Origin: Flavobacterium omnivorum
Lineage (GTDB): Bacteria > Bacteroidota > Bacteroidia > Flavobacteriales > Flavobacteriaceae
Direction of reading: 5' to 3'
Length of the DNA: 64,000 bases
NCBI RefSeq assembly: GCF_900099915.1
Contig: NZ_FNDB01000007.1
Span: 1 to 64,000 of the forward strand
Part shown: piece after piece, positions 44,394 through 53,347 of the stretch
Layout of the letters: each line of letters starts with the position of its first letter
Numbering within the stretch: the stretch's first letter is position 1
Made by a program: the position numbers and the translations under genes
The notes under the pieces: model-generated
Database searches by the model: none
The model's input: the letters and a program-made list of their open reading frames with translations, nothing else
What the model was told of the DNA's origin: nothing

Positions 44394-47033
44394 ATGACAT
44401 CACAAGACGTACGCAAGCAATTTCTGGAATTTTTCGCATCAAAAGGACACTTAATCGTTCCTTCAGCTCCCATCGTTCTTAAGGACGATCCAACCTTGAT
44501 GTTCAACAATTCGGGAATGGCTCAGTTTAAAGAATATTTTCTAGGGAACGGAACGCCAAAAAGCAATAGAATAGCCGATACGCAAAAATGTCTTCGTGTT
44601 TCCGGTAAACATAACGATCTGGAAGATGTAGGTTTTGATACCTATCATCACACCATGTTTGAAATGTTGGGGAATTGGTCTTTTGGAGATTATTTCAAGA
44701 AAGAAGCTATCAACTGGGCATGGGAACTTTTGACAGAAGTCTATAAAATTCCGAAAGAAAACTTATACGTTTCTGTATTTGAAGGAAATCCCGCTGAAAA
44801 CGTACCATTTGATCAGGAAGCTTGGGATATTTGGGCAGCATTAATTGATGAAGATCGCATCATTCTTGGAAACAAGAAAGATAATTTCTGGGAAATGGGA
44901 GATCAAGGACCTTGCGGACCTTGTTCAGAAATTCACGTTGACATTCGTTCTGCAGAAGAAAAAGCTTTAGTTTCAGGAAAAAGTTTGGTAAACAATGACC
45001 ATCCGCAAGTAGTCGAAATTTGGAACAATGTATTTATGGAATTCAACCGTAAAGCTGATGGTTCTCTAGAAAAATTACCTGCAAAACACGTTGATACCGG
45101 AATGGGATTTGAACGTTTGTGCATGGCATTACAAGGAAAAACCTCAAATTACGATACTGATGTTTTTACACCACTTATTGAAAAAGTAGAACAAATTACA
45201 GGATTTAAATATGTAGACAATGCTGTCACTCCGAGCGCAGTCGAGGAGAAAACTAATATCGCTATTCGTGTAGTGGTTGATCACGTTCGTGCCGTAGCTT
45301 TTGCTATTGCCGATGGACAATTGCCATCAAACACAGGCGCTGGTTATGTAATTCGTAGAATTTTGCGTCGTGCAATTCGTTACGGATTTACATTCTTGAA
45401 CACCAAAGAACCTTTTATCAATCAATTGGTTAGCGTTTTAGCAAATCAAATGGGCGAGTTTTTTCCAGAAATCAAATCGCAACAGCAATTGGTTACCAAT
45501 GTGATTCGTGAAGAAGAAGCCTCTTTCCTGAGAACACTAGACCAAGGATTGCAATTACTAGATAAAGTGATTGAAGAGGAGAAAGGAACAATAATAGCAG
45601 GAGCAAAAGCATTCGAGCTGTACGATACTTTTGGGTTTCCAATTGACTTGACCGCATTAATTCTGAGAGAAAAAGGATTTGAACTAGATGAAGCTGGTTT
45701 TAACGCTGCGATGCAAGAACAAAAAAATCGTTCCCGCGCCGCATCAGAAGTTTCAACAGAAGACTGGTCTGTGTTGATTCCTGGAAATGTAGAATCATTT
45801 GTAGGCTACGATCAATCAGAAAGTGACGTAAAAATCACCCGCATCCGTAAAGTAGATAGTAAAAAAGATGGGATTTTATACCAAATCGTTTTAGACAATA
45901 CACCATTCTATCCAGAAGGTGGAGGACAAGTAGGCGATAAAGGAACATTGGTTTCTGCAAATGAAACCATCGAAATCATCGATACTAAAAAAGAGAATAA
46001 CCTGATTTTACATTTTGCAAAACAATTGCCAGAGAATGTTAACGCTGGTTTTGTGGCTAAAGTGAATTCCGATTTGAGAAGTTTATCTTCCAGAAATCAC
46101 TCGGCTACGCACTTGATGCACCAAGCATTGAGAAGTATTTTGGGAACTCACGTAGAACAAAAAGGTTCCTTGGTAAATCCAAACTATTTGCGTTTTGACT
46201 TTTCGCATTTTGCTAAAATGACGGAAACCGAATTGCAACAAGTGGAGGACTTTGTAAATGCAAGAATCCAGCAGCAATTGCCATTAATCGAAAGAAGAAA
46301 TATTCCTTTTGCGCAAGCAGTTCAAGAAGGAGCGATGGCGTTGTTTGGAGAGAAATATGGTGATGAAGTTCGTGCGATTAAATTTGGCGAAAGCATGGAA
46401 TTATGTGGTGGAATCCACGTGAAAAACACGGCTGAAATCTGGCATTTCAAAATCGTTTCTGAAGGTGCAGTTGCTGCGGGGATCCGTCGTATTGAAGCAA
46501 TTACAAGTGATGCGGTAAAAGCACATTTTGCTTCGTATGAAAACACATTAAATGAAGTAAAATTAGCCTTGAAAAATCCTCAGGATATTCTGAAAGCTGT
46601 TCATTCGATGCAAGAAGAAAATGCCAAGTTAAAAAAACAAATGGAGCAATTGTTAAAGGAAAAAATCGATGGATTAAAAAATAAATTGCTTTTAGAATTT
46701 TATGAAATTAACGGCGTTAATGTTTTAGACAGACGTGTTGATTTATCTATGAGTGCAACCAAAGATTTAACACAAGCATTGGGAAACGCAAAACCAAATT
46801 CATTTGTTGTTTTAGCTTCTGTTGAAGATGGTTTACCAAATATTCATTGTTATATTGCTAAAGAATTGGTTGAGAAAAAAGGTTTAAATGCAAATAAAGT
46901 AATCAAAGAATTAGGACAATATATTGATGGAAATGGTGGAGGACAGCCCTTTTTCGCTTCTGGAAAAGGAAAAAATGTAGCTGGAATTACTGAAGCATTA
47001 AATAATGTTGCTAGCATTTTGATTCGGAATTAA
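44394..47033 (+). CDS. alaS: Alanine-tRNA ligase AlaS
   Basis: An 879-residue enzyme that charges tRNA-Ala and edits mischarged Ser/Gly. Class II core: [34 protein letters not shown], and [17 protein letters not shown]. The editing site has [11 protein letters not shown] and [11 protein letters not shown] (zinc ligands). The C-terminal DHHA1-like domain ends [20 protein letters not shown]. Residues 278-285 (VTPSAVEE) are encoded by a repeat found elsewhere in the genome, inserted in frame. A remnant of another alaS 3' end follows the gene, so the present tail may have been acquired by recombination. Confidence 0.95.
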   Translation: MTSQDVRKQFLEFFASKGHLIVPSAPIVLKDDPTLMFNNSGMAQFKEYFLGNGTPKSNRIADTQKCLRVSGKHNDLEDVGFDTYHHTMFEMLGNWSFGDYFKKEAINWAWELLTEVYKIPKENLYVSVFEGNPAENVPFDQEAWDIWAALIDEDRIILGNKKDNFWEMGDQGPCGPCSEIHVDIRSAEEKALVSGKSLVNNDHPQVVEIWNNVFMEFNRKADGSLEKLPAKHVDTGMGFERLCMALQGKTSNYDTDVFTPLIEKVEQITGFKYVDNAVTPSAVEEKTNIAIRVVVDHVRAVAFAIADGQLPSNTGAGYVIRRILRRAIRYGFTFLNTKEPFINQLVSVLANQMGEFFPEIKSQQQLVTNVIREEEASFLRTLDQGLQLLDKVIEEEKGTIIAGAKAFELYDTFGFPIDLTALILREKGFELDEAGFNAAMQEQKNRSRAASEVSTEDWSVLIPGNVESFVGYDQSESDVKITRIRKVDSKKDGILYQIVLDNTPFYPEGGGQVGDKGTLVSANETIEIIDTKKENNLILHFAKQLPENVNAGFVAKVNSDLRSLSSRNHSATHLMHQALRSILGTHVEQKGSLVNPNYLRFDFSHFAKMTETELQQVEDFVNARIQQQLPLIERRNIPFAQAVQEGAMALFGEKYGDEVRAIKFGESMELCGGIHVKNTAEIWHFKIVSEGAVAAGIRRIEAITSDAVKAHFASYENTLNEVKLALKNPQDILKAVHSMQEENAKLKKQMEQLLKEKIDGLKNKLLLEFYEINGVNVLDRRVDLSMSATKDLTQALGNAKPNSFVVLASVEDGLPNIHCYIAKELVEKKGLNANKVIKELGQYIDGNGGGQPFFASGKGKNVAGITEALNNVASILIRN
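45225..45248 (+). repeat. Repeat fragment lying in frame inside alaS
   Basis: A 24-bp segment with the core gagcgcagtcga encodes exactly eight codons (V278 to E285). The same 12-nt core is in the inverted pair at 50902-50985. Confidence 0.6.
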
Positions 47034-47087
47034 TAATTTTTCATATCTGATTTTAGGAAAAAATTTATTAGATCCACGATGTGGCGG

Positions 47088-47175
47088 CTGACAACCGTTT
47101 TTTGCAACAGCAGGCGGGAAGAATGTCGCAGGAACTCAGCAAGCTTTAGAAAAAGCAGTTGAGTTTGTAAAGTAG
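47088..47175 (+). pseudogene. Vestigial alaS C-terminus downstream of the intact gene
   Basis: From 47092 the frame reads QPFFATAGGKNVAGTQQALE then KAVEFVK and stops at 47173-47175. This is the AlaS C-terminal sequence again, parallel to [20 protein letters not shown] in the intact gene. Just upstream, gtggcggctgacaa keeps a trace of the Gly-Gly-Gly stretch but contains a stop. Only about 30 codons remain, and the terminator at 47203 follows. Confidence 0.8.
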
Positions 47176-47202
47176 AACAAATTTATTTTTTATAATAGAA
47201 AC

Positions 47203-47240
47203 CCTTTTAGGACATAAGTTCTGAAAGGATTTTTTTTGCC
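47203..47240 (+). terminator. Terminator after the alaS region
   Basis: ccttttaggac (47203-47213) pairs with gttctgaaagg (47218-47228) with two G-T pairs, followed by eight T. Confidence 0.75.
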
Positions 47241-47406
47241 AAAAACCTTGTCTTTGTATGTTTATCTTGCATTGAAATTTGCTTCAAAAGGAGTAGTTCA
47301 ACCGAAATATAAGGATTATAACGATGAATTTTTCAGTAAAAATTCTATTTGGCTAAGTTTGCAGACTTTTGTACCAAAATTAAATGGTAGAAGCGATTGA
47401 TTTATT
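47241..47406. other. AT-rich gap before the lipoprotein pair
   Basis: I see no gene, repeat or clear promoter in this stretch. Confidence 0.5.
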
Positions 47407-48186
47407 ATGAAAAATAAAATAGTTCTACTTTTATTCTTTTCGTTTTTTGTGTTTACACTTACCTCGTGTACAAATGATACAGACGAGAGTTTCAAATTAA
47501 TTACAAAAGTTGTGGAAACAACCAATAAAGGCACTTTACAAACTTATTTATATGCGTATAATGGGAACCAGATAGTGAGTATTGATGGAAGTAAAGACCG
47601 TATGGATTTCACATACACTGATGGTTTGATTTCTAAAATGGTAATGCTAAATAAAACAAATCAGCTTCGTGAAACTACTGAATACAGTTATCTTAAAGGT
47701 AAATTAGTGAGTGTTATTTCTTTAGGGAATTATAAAATAAACTATATTCATAATTCAGACAAAATAGTTTCTTACGAGAGATTCACATTAGGTTCAGGGA
47801 ATGAGGAAATTAAAGAATATCACGGAATATTATACTTCGACAATGAAAATTTGATAAAAGAAGAAGGAATCTACGACAATACACTTGTTGGTGTTGACTC
47901 AAAATACAGCATTAGTTTTGATTATGACGCTAAGAAAAATCCATTGTTTAACATTTTGGGATTCAGAAAATTATTAAATCAAAACGATAAAATTTCAATA
48001 AATAATACTGTAATCAGTACTGTAATTACAAGTGTTTCCAAAGACGACCAAATAACATCATCGGCTTATTTATACAAAAACTCATTTACATACGATTTAG
48101 ATAATTACCCAACGGAGCGGGTTTCCGAAAATACTGTTGCTACTAATGGAGATATTGGTTTTTTAAAGACAGAGTATTTCTATTAG
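47407..48186 (+). CDS. Secreted lipoprotein, first of two paralogues
   Basis: A 259-residue protein with lipobox FTLTSC (lipid on Cys21). The body is beta-rich with short repeats of the kind YNGNQIVSIDGSK, FTYTDGLISKM and EYSYLKGKLVSVIS, similar to YD-type repeat strands. I recognise no named family beyond this. It resembles the next gene in layout (lipobox, VVE/IVE strand, YNGN, DYD.KKNP near the end), so the two likely arose by duplication. Surface exposure is possible but not shown. Confidence 0.65.
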   Translation: MKNKIVLLLFFSFFVFTLTSCTNDTDESFKLITKVVETTNKGTLQTYLYAYNGNQIVSIDGSKDRMDFTYTDGLISKMVMLNKTNQLRETTEYSYLKGKLVSVISLGNYKINYIHNSDKIVSYERFTLGSGNEEIKEYHGILYFDNENLIKEEGIYDNTLVGVDSKYSISFDYDAKKNPLFNILGFRKLLNQNDKISINNTVISTVITSVSKDDQITSSAYLYKNSFTYDLDNYPTERVSENTVATNGDIGFLKTEYFY

Positions 48187-48223
48187 GGTAACAAATGTTT
48201 ACTTATAAAACAAGAAGTAAATC

Positions 48224-48265
48224 AAAACTCAAATATCTTAGGAACGGGATATTTGAGTTTTTTTA
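48224..48265 (+). terminator. Terminator after the first lipoprotein gene
   Basis: aaaactcaaatatc pairs perfectly with gatatttgagtttt around a 10-nt loop, followed by T residues. Confidence 0.85.
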
Positions 48266-48321
48266 TGCAATTAATAGTGTTAAATTGTTTTTTTATCCAT
48301 TAATTTATTAAAAATTATAAC

Positions 48322-49179
48322 ATGAAAAAAATAAATTTACTTTTAGGGGTTTTGATGTTAGTTTTATCATCTTGTTCAAGTGATAGTGGTGAAACTGATA
48401 TACCTGCAACTGCATCAACTGTATTCGTTAAGAAAATTGTTGAATTAGGTAAGGATGGAAAAGAAATCAGCACGACTGATTTTGTTTATAATGGAAATAA
48501 AATTGTTAGTGAAGTTACTGCAAAAAAAGATTTTTCGGTAGTCGGAAATATAGGCTTTTTGTATCAATACAAAACCGAATACACCTACAGTGGTAATTTA
48601 ATTACTAGTATCAAAGTAAAAAACATTTTTGGTAATCAAGATAAGCTTGTTCTTAAAACAGATTTTTTGTACAACAGTAGCCAAGAACTAATTTCTTCGA
48701 CCAGAGAACAATATTTTGATACGTTTAAAGGTGTTTTGAGATTGGTTTATAATAAATTAGATGCTAATACGGTTAGTTGTAAAATGTATTCCAGTGATTC
48801 TAGAGATAATATAGAAACTCAAATATGGGAAGGTAAATTTTCTTTTGATACAAATAAAAATCTTGTTAAATCAGAGTCTTTGGATGCTAGTTTTCTTTTT
48901 GGCAGTTTTGAATATGATATGAAATCGAACCCCAAGAAAGATGTTTTAGGTTTAAATAAAATTATGTTTCAAGAGATTGCTCCTCTTTATAATGCTTCCA
49001 CATTACGATACCATTTGAATAGGTTTAATAACATTCTGAAATCTAATATTTCAGGCTCTTTTCCTAGATACAATCAATATACTTATAGTGCTAATGGTTA
49101 TCCAAGTGAGATGAAAGAGTTTTATATTTATAATGGAAATAATATCCATGATGTAACTTTTCAATACTTTTACGAATAA
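48322..49179 (+). CDS. Secreted lipoprotein, second of two paralogues
   Basis: A 285-residue protein with lipobox VLSSC (lipid on Cys18). Beta-rich repeats are alike to those of the preceding gene: FVYNGNKIVSEVTAKKD, EYTYSGNLITSIKVKN, DFLYNSSQELISSTRE, and FEYDMKSNPKKDVLGLNKIM. It has its own terminator on each side, so it is transcribed separately from its paralogue. Function unknown. Confidence 0.65.
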   Translation: MKKINLLLGVLMLVLSSCSSDSGETDIPATASTVFVKKIVELGKDGKEISTTDFVYNGNKIVSEVTAKKDFSVVGNIGFLYQYKTEYTYSGNLITSIKVKNIFGNQDKLVLKTDFLYNSSQELISSTREQYFDTFKGVLRLVYNKLDANTVSCKMYSSDSRDNIETQIWEGKFSFDTNKNLVKSESLDASFLFGSFEYDMKSNPKKDVLGLNKIMFQEIAPLYNASTLRYHLNRFNNILKSNISGSFPRYNQYTYSANGYPSEMKEFYIYNGNNIHDVTFQYFYE

Positions 49180-49202
49180 GGATTTAAGATTATAGGTTTA
49201 AG

Positions 49203-49238
49203 AAACCCTTTCAGTGTTTAAACTCTGAAAGGGTTTTT
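49203..49238 (+). terminator. Terminator after the second lipoprotein gene
   Basis: aaaccctttcag pairs with ctgaaagggttt, followed by seven T. Confidence 0.85.
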
Positions 49239-49313
49239 TTATACCAATGAAAAAAGAACTAAACCTCATTTAATTCGGTAAAATTATTGAAATTTGCAGT
49301 AAACATAAAGGCA

Positions 49314-50270
49314 ATGCAATTCAGAACTTTAATTCCCATTCTTAAAACTAATTGTCCAATAGACTACAATTCGAAAATTATGTCTTTAGGCTCTTGTTTT
49401 GCAGTAAATATGGCGGAGAAGCTGGACTATTTTAAATTTCAAAATAGTTGTAATCCATTTGGTATTTTATTCCATCCTTTGGCAATTGAAAAACTGATAA
49501 ATTTCGCTGTTTCCAAAAAGCAATTTACAGAAAAAGACATTTTTTTTCACAATGAACGCTGGCATTGTTTTGACGTGCATTCTGATTTGAGTAATTCAAA
49601 TAAAGAAGATTTACTAGCATCTTTAAATACACTAATCAGATCAACTAACCAGCAACTAGCCCAATCAACACATATCATCATAACGTATGGCACTTCATGG
49701 ATTTATCGAAATATAGAAAGCGATTCTATTGTGGCCAATTGTCATAAAGTGCCACAAAAGCAGTTCAAGAAAGAATTGCTTTCTGTTGAAGAAATAGAAA
49801 AAAGTGTTGCAAACACAATCAAATTAATTCATGCTGTAAATCCTAATTGCACTATTGTTTTCACGGTTTCGCCGGTACGTCACATCAAAGACGGTTTTGT
49901 CGAAAATCAAGTAAGTAAATCAAATTTGATTTCTGCTTTGTATAGTGTTTTGAACCTTCCTCCTTCAGAGATGAAGGCTGTTTATTTCCCGAGCTACGAA
50001 ATCATCATGGATGAACTTCGGGATTATCGTTTTTATACTGAAGACATGCTGCATCCCAACCAAGTGGCAATCGATTATATCTGGAAAGTTTTCAAGGAAA
50101 CTACTATTTCTGAAACTGCTTTTGATGTGATGGAAGAAGTAGAAAGTATCCAAAAAAGTCTTTCACACAAGCCTTTTAACCCAAATTCTGAAAGTCATTT
50201 AAAGTTTCAGTCCAAAGTCAGAGAAAAAATCACTAAATTGGAAAATCAATATTCATTTATGAAATTTTAA
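49314..50270 (+). CDS. GSCFA domain protein (SGNH-hydrolase-like)
   Basis: A 318-residue protein named for its own motif: KIMSLGSCFAVNMAEKL (about residues 23-39). Later blocks NPFGILFHPLAIEKL, ITYGTSWIYR, VFTVSPVRHIKDGF and EDMLHPNQVAIDYIWKVF match an SGNH-type esterase fold with a C-terminal D-x-x-H. There is no signal peptide, so it is probably cytoplasmic. Substrate unknown. The ATG at 49314 is preferred over a TTG nine codons upstream. The DUF4230 gene follows after 2 bp and is surely cotranscribed. Confidence 0.88.
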   Translation: MQFRTLIPILKTNCPIDYNSKIMSLGSCFAVNMAEKLDYFKFQNSCNPFGILFHPLAIEKLINFAVSKKQFTEKDIFFHNERWHCFDVHSDLSNSNKEDLLASLNTLIRSTNQQLAQSTHIIITYGTSWIYRNIESDSIVANCHKVPQKQFKKELLSVEEIEKSVANTIKLIHAVNPNCTIVFTVSPVRHIKDGFVENQVSKSNLISALYSVLNLPPSEMKAVYFPSYEIIMDELRDYRFYTEDMLHPNQVAIDYIWKVFKETTISETAFDVMEEVESIQKSLSHKPFNPNSESHLKFQSKVREKITKLENQYSFMKF

Positions 50271-50272
50271 TT

Positions 50273-50893
50273 ATGCTTAGAAGAATACTTATTGGAATAG
50301 CAGTTATCGGTGGAATATTTTTATTGTTCAAATATTGTGATTTTAAGAAAAATGACGAACAAGATATCACGTACAATACGAATCTCATTCAGCAGCAAAT
50401 CCTAAACGTAGGGAAACTCGTTGTTACTGAGGGACATTTCTCTGAGGTAATTACTTATAAAAACCAACAAAAATATTTGATGGATATGCTTTCTTTCGAG
50501 AAAAAAGCGTTGGTTGTTGTAAATGCTGACGTTACGGTGGCTTATGATTTGCATCTCATGAAATACGATATTGATTCGATCAATAAAACAATCACGATTG
50601 TGAGTATTCCAAAAGAGGAAATTAAAATTAGTCCTGATATTCAGTTTTATGATGTCGAACAAAGTAAATTGAATCCGTTTACGGGAGATGATTACAATAA
50701 AATCAATAAATCAGTGAAGGCAAATTTGGCTAAGAAAATTGAGAAATCATCTTTGAAAACCAATGCGCAAAATAGATTAATTAGTGAGTTATCCAAGCTT
50801 TTAATTACTACCAGTCAGTTGGGTTGGACCTTAAAATACGAAGGAAAAGTGATTGAAACCGAGAAGGATTTTGGTAAGCAAATAAAATTATAA
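50273..50893 (+). CDS. DUF4230 family protein
   Basis: A 206-residue protein anchored by an N-terminal helix (RILIGIAVIGGIFLLFKY). The rest is a periplasmic alpha-beta domain typical of DUF4230 (NVGKLVVTEGHFSEVITYKN, VVNADVTVAYDLHLMKYDID, IVSIPKEEIKISPDIQFYD). Function unknown. It is coupled to the GSCFA gene and converges with phhA; an inverted repeat lies between. Confidence 0.85.
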   Translation: MLRRILIGIAVIGGIFLLFKYCDFKKNDEQDITYNTNLIQQQILNVGKLVVTEGHFSEVITYKNQQKYLMDMLSFEKKALVVVNADVTVAYDLHLMKYDIDSINKTITIVSIPKEEIKISPDIQFYDVEQSKLNPFTGDDYNKINKSVKANLAKKIEKSSLKTNAQNRLISELSKLLITTSQLGWTLKYEGKVIETEKDFGKQIKL

Positions 50894-50901
50894 AGACTTC
50901 T

Positions 50902-50985
50902 TTGTCAGGTTGAGCGCAGTCGAAACCATCTTTAGGGGTCTTTATTTATAGACCTAATAATCTCGACTGCGCTCGATTTGACAAA
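50902..50985. repeat. Inverted pair of the gagcgcagtcga repeat
   Basis: gtcaggttgagcgcagtcga (50904-50923) and the inverted copy tcgactgcgctcgatttgac (50962-50981) form an imperfect palindrome around a 38-nt centre with its own small inverted pair (aggggtc / gacct). The core is the same as in the alaS insertion at 45225-45248. It may also terminate the convergent transcripts. Confidence 0.65.
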
Positions 50986-50993
50986 AATAAGAT

Positions 50994-52751
50994 TTAAGCT
51001 TTCTCTTTGTCAAAAATTAAGTCTAAACCTCCAGCAATCAAATGCGCTACTTCAGGTCTTTTGTTTTTTAATTGATCCAGATAAACCATTATTTCTTGCA
51101 ACAATTGTGGCTCGGTTCTACCGTTTAAAAGTTCCACAACTTCAACTGCTAGCAACCAATCTTGAGGGTGATTTGTTTTTAGTTTTTCAAATAGTGGCGC
51201 CAAAGAAGTTTCCGTATCCTTGGTTTCTCTTATTTTTCGAACCGTTTGGTACAAAATTTCTAAATCATCACGCTCAGCTGAATGCTTCGCTTTAATCGTT
51301 TTGCTGGACGGAAGGTGCGAAATCAAGTCAAAACTATTCACGTCAGCAGGACCTGAAAAAGCCGAAATCACTTTCTTGCCCACAGCCATATCGTAAATTC
51401 CCCATTCCGGCTGAAATAAAACAGTTTTGCCATGCATAATCGTACAGTTTTTAAAGCGAATCAGCGTAATTTCTCCTTGTAAATTTCTGGAACCGGTAAC
51501 AATTTCACCCTCAACAGTTATTCCGCCTTCAAATTCCAGTTTAACGGTTTTTGATTCTAAAATGTCGTAGGCATTCAAGTCTTTTGGACTCATGTCTTCT
51601 ATGGCTAAATTGATGCCTTCTAGCTTTCCTATTGGACTTCCAAAGCCTTCTGGGTGTGTCAAAGTGCCATGTCCTACTAATTCTTTTTCTCTGTAAGCCA
51701 AAGCTGTTTTACCAGTAGTTTGTATGTAAATAGGTTTGCCATCCTGCTCGATAACCGAACTGAAAATACCTGAAATTTGTAAACCGGTACTCAATTCAAT
51801 AGTTCCTAAAGCATTCGAGTCGATCAATTTGTTAATTCCGGATAAACCTCCGGTGCGCAGCGCCATTTTATTGGCAAATTCCTCTAAAACCAAATTCAAA
51901 TACGCAAACGTAGGCGTAACATACAACTGCGGTTGGAGTTTAGTAATATCAAAATTTTGAGTAGCAGCTGATATATCATAAGGGATTTTCTTCACTTCAG
52001 GTGTCATACAATGCGCACTTTCACCAATAGAAGACAGTAAACCCGCACCGTAAATTTTTGGATTCTCCACTGTTCCAATCAAACCGTATTCCACAGTCCA
52101 CCAGTGTAGGTTTCGTATTTGTGCCATTTCGGATAATTCACCCATATTATTCTGTAAATCTTCCACCGCTTTTTCAGCAGCTTCAATCGTAGCTTGTGGT
52201 GTGTCTTCGGCTTCTTTCACAATCGAAAGCAGTCGGATTGCTTCGTACATTTCGTAATCTTTGTGCGAAGAAATCGCTTTGCAACCGATCTCTCCAAAAC
52301 GACGCAAATATTCTGCATATTCCGGATTCGCAATAATAGGCGCATGACCAGCACCTTCGTGAATGATATCTGGTGCAGGCGTGTATTCTATATGCTCTAG
52401 TTGGCGAATGTCTGATGCAATCACAAGAACATTATAGGCTTGGAATTCCATAAACGCATTGGGTGGAATAAATCCATCCACGGCAACAGCAGCCCAACCT
52501 ATTTCGGTTAAAATCCGATTCATACCGTACATACTCGGGATCTTGTCAATCTCAATTCCTGTTTTCTTCAAACCTTCCAAGTAGGAACTATGTGCCACTT
52601 TTGATAAATACGCCACATTTTTGCGCATCACATAACGCCAAACTGCTTGGTTTATAGGCGTGTAGTCGCTATAATCCTGAGGCTTAATAAATTGTCGTAA
52701 GTGCTTTGGCAATCGGTCTAATAACGGATTGCTTTCTATAGTTGAGTTCAT
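50994..52751 (-). CDS. phhA: Aromatic amino acid hydroxylase (phenylalanine 4-monooxygenase), long form
   Basis: A 585-residue protein. The N-terminal 330 residues are a biopterin-dependent hydroxylase: the iron ligands are in PDIIHEGAGHAPIIANPEYAE (HxxxxH) with the Glu in the same helix, plus the MNRILTEIGWAAVAVDGFIP and SSIGESAHC regions. It should convert Phe to Tyr using O2 and tetrahydropterin. A second half of about 250 residues, absent from short proteobacterial enzymes, holds a beta-rich domain (VKLEFEGGITVEGEIVTGSR) and a helical end. The start at 52751 gives the normal N-terminus. Its cofactor-recycling partner phhB is at 32659. Confidence 0.92.
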   Translation of the reverse strand: MNSTIESNPLLDRLPKHLRQFIKPQDYSDYTPINQAVWRYVMRKNVAYLSKVAHSSYLEGLKKTGIEIDKIPSMYGMNRILTEIGWAAVAVDGFIPPNAFMEFQAYNVLVIASDIRQLEHIEYTPAPDIIHEGAGHAPIIANPEYAEYLRRFGEIGCKAISSHKDYEMYEAIRLLSIVKEAEDTPQATIEAAEKAVEDLQNNMGELSEMAQIRNLHWWTVEYGLIGTVENPKIYGAGLLSSIGESAHCMTPEVKKIPYDISAATQNFDITKLQPQLYVTPTFAYLNLVLEEFANKMALRTGGLSGINKLIDSNALGTIELSTGLQISGIFSSVIEQDGKPIYIQTTGKTALAYREKELVGHGTLTHPEGFGSPIGKLEGINLAIEDMSPKDLNAYDILESKTVKLEFEGGITVEGEIVTGSRNLQGEITLIRFKNCTIMHGKTVLFQPEWGIYDMAVGKKVISAFSGPADVNSFDLISHLPSSKTIKAKHSAERDDLEILYQTVRKIRETKDTETSLAPLFEKLKTNHPQDWLLAVEVVELLNGRTEPQLLQEIMVYLDQLKNKRPEVAHLIAGGLDLIFDKEKA

Positions 52752-52775
52752 ATCGAAAACGTTGTAGTTCTGCTG

Positions 52776-52783
52776 CAAAAGTA
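52776..52783 (-). promoter_or_regulatory. -7 box of the phhA promoter
   Basis: On the minus strand TACTTTTG matches TAnnTTTG, 24 bp before the phhA start and just downstream of repeat C. No clear -33 element. Confidence 0.45.
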
Positions 52784-52792
52784 CGAATTTCA

Positions 52793-52937
52793 GGAGCGAT
52801 TTCCCGCTTTTCATTGCAAGTTTTTGCAAACCCGTTGGTTTTTCTAAAGTTTATAAAAGAGCTTCCTTTAGTCGCTTTTTATAAACAAGAAAAATCAAAA
52901 CGGCTTTCGCAAAAAGCTTTTCATTGCAATCTGGGCT
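52793..52937 (-). repeat. Structured interspersed repeat, copy C (long form)
   Basis: Read on the minus strand it starts agcccagattgcaatg and ends agcgggaaatcgctcc. Long near-complementary arms (52821-52858 and 52877-52915) surround the loop gagcttcctttagtcgct (52859-52876), matching copy B in 17 of 18 positions. The 14-bp string gcttttcattgcaa is repeated directly outside both arms (52806 and 52916). Confidence 0.65.
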
Positions 52938-53097
52938 AGGGGAGTTGGGATTCATGAACTATGATTCTTCAAATTTATAAGTTTTCTATAAGGGTTTAGT
53001 ATCGTTATTTCTTAGGATTCATAATTCCTGTTAAAAGGAATCTCTGTTCAGCTGTGCGTTAAAAAATTGTATCTTTACTCTATTAAACGAAAGTGTT

Positions 53098-53340
53098 ATG
53101 AATATCGAGGCATATAAAAATCAGATAATCAAAAAACTAATAGCTGTTCAAGATCTAAAGTAATTAGAGCAAATAGAAGCTGTTTTAAACGAAAATCCTA
53201 TTGTTGCCTATACTCCTAAAGGTAAATCTTTGACTAAATCCCAGTATATAGAGCACATAGAGTCCATTAGTCAATCTGTCGAAGATGGGGAAAAAACGTA
53301 TACTTCAGAACAAGTTCGTAGTTATATTTTGGCTCAATAG
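53098..53340 (+). pseudogene. Small antitoxin-like gene with an in-frame TAA
   Basis: The frame from ATG 53098 reads MNIEAYKNQIIKKLIAVQDL K, then TAA at 53161-53163. It then continues without further stops (LEQIEAVLNENPIVAYTPKG onward, SEQVRSYILAQ) to TAG at 53338. The 81-codon layout, with a helical body and YIEHIESISQSVEDG, resembles prevent-host-death or addiction-module antitoxins that carry a short regulatory tail. No toxin gene follows; the next gene is convergent after 7 bp. A TATCTTTA box at 53070-53077 may be its promoter. Assignment as antitoxin is tentative; the interruption is certain. Confidence 0.55.
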
Positions 53341-53347
53341 TAATTCA

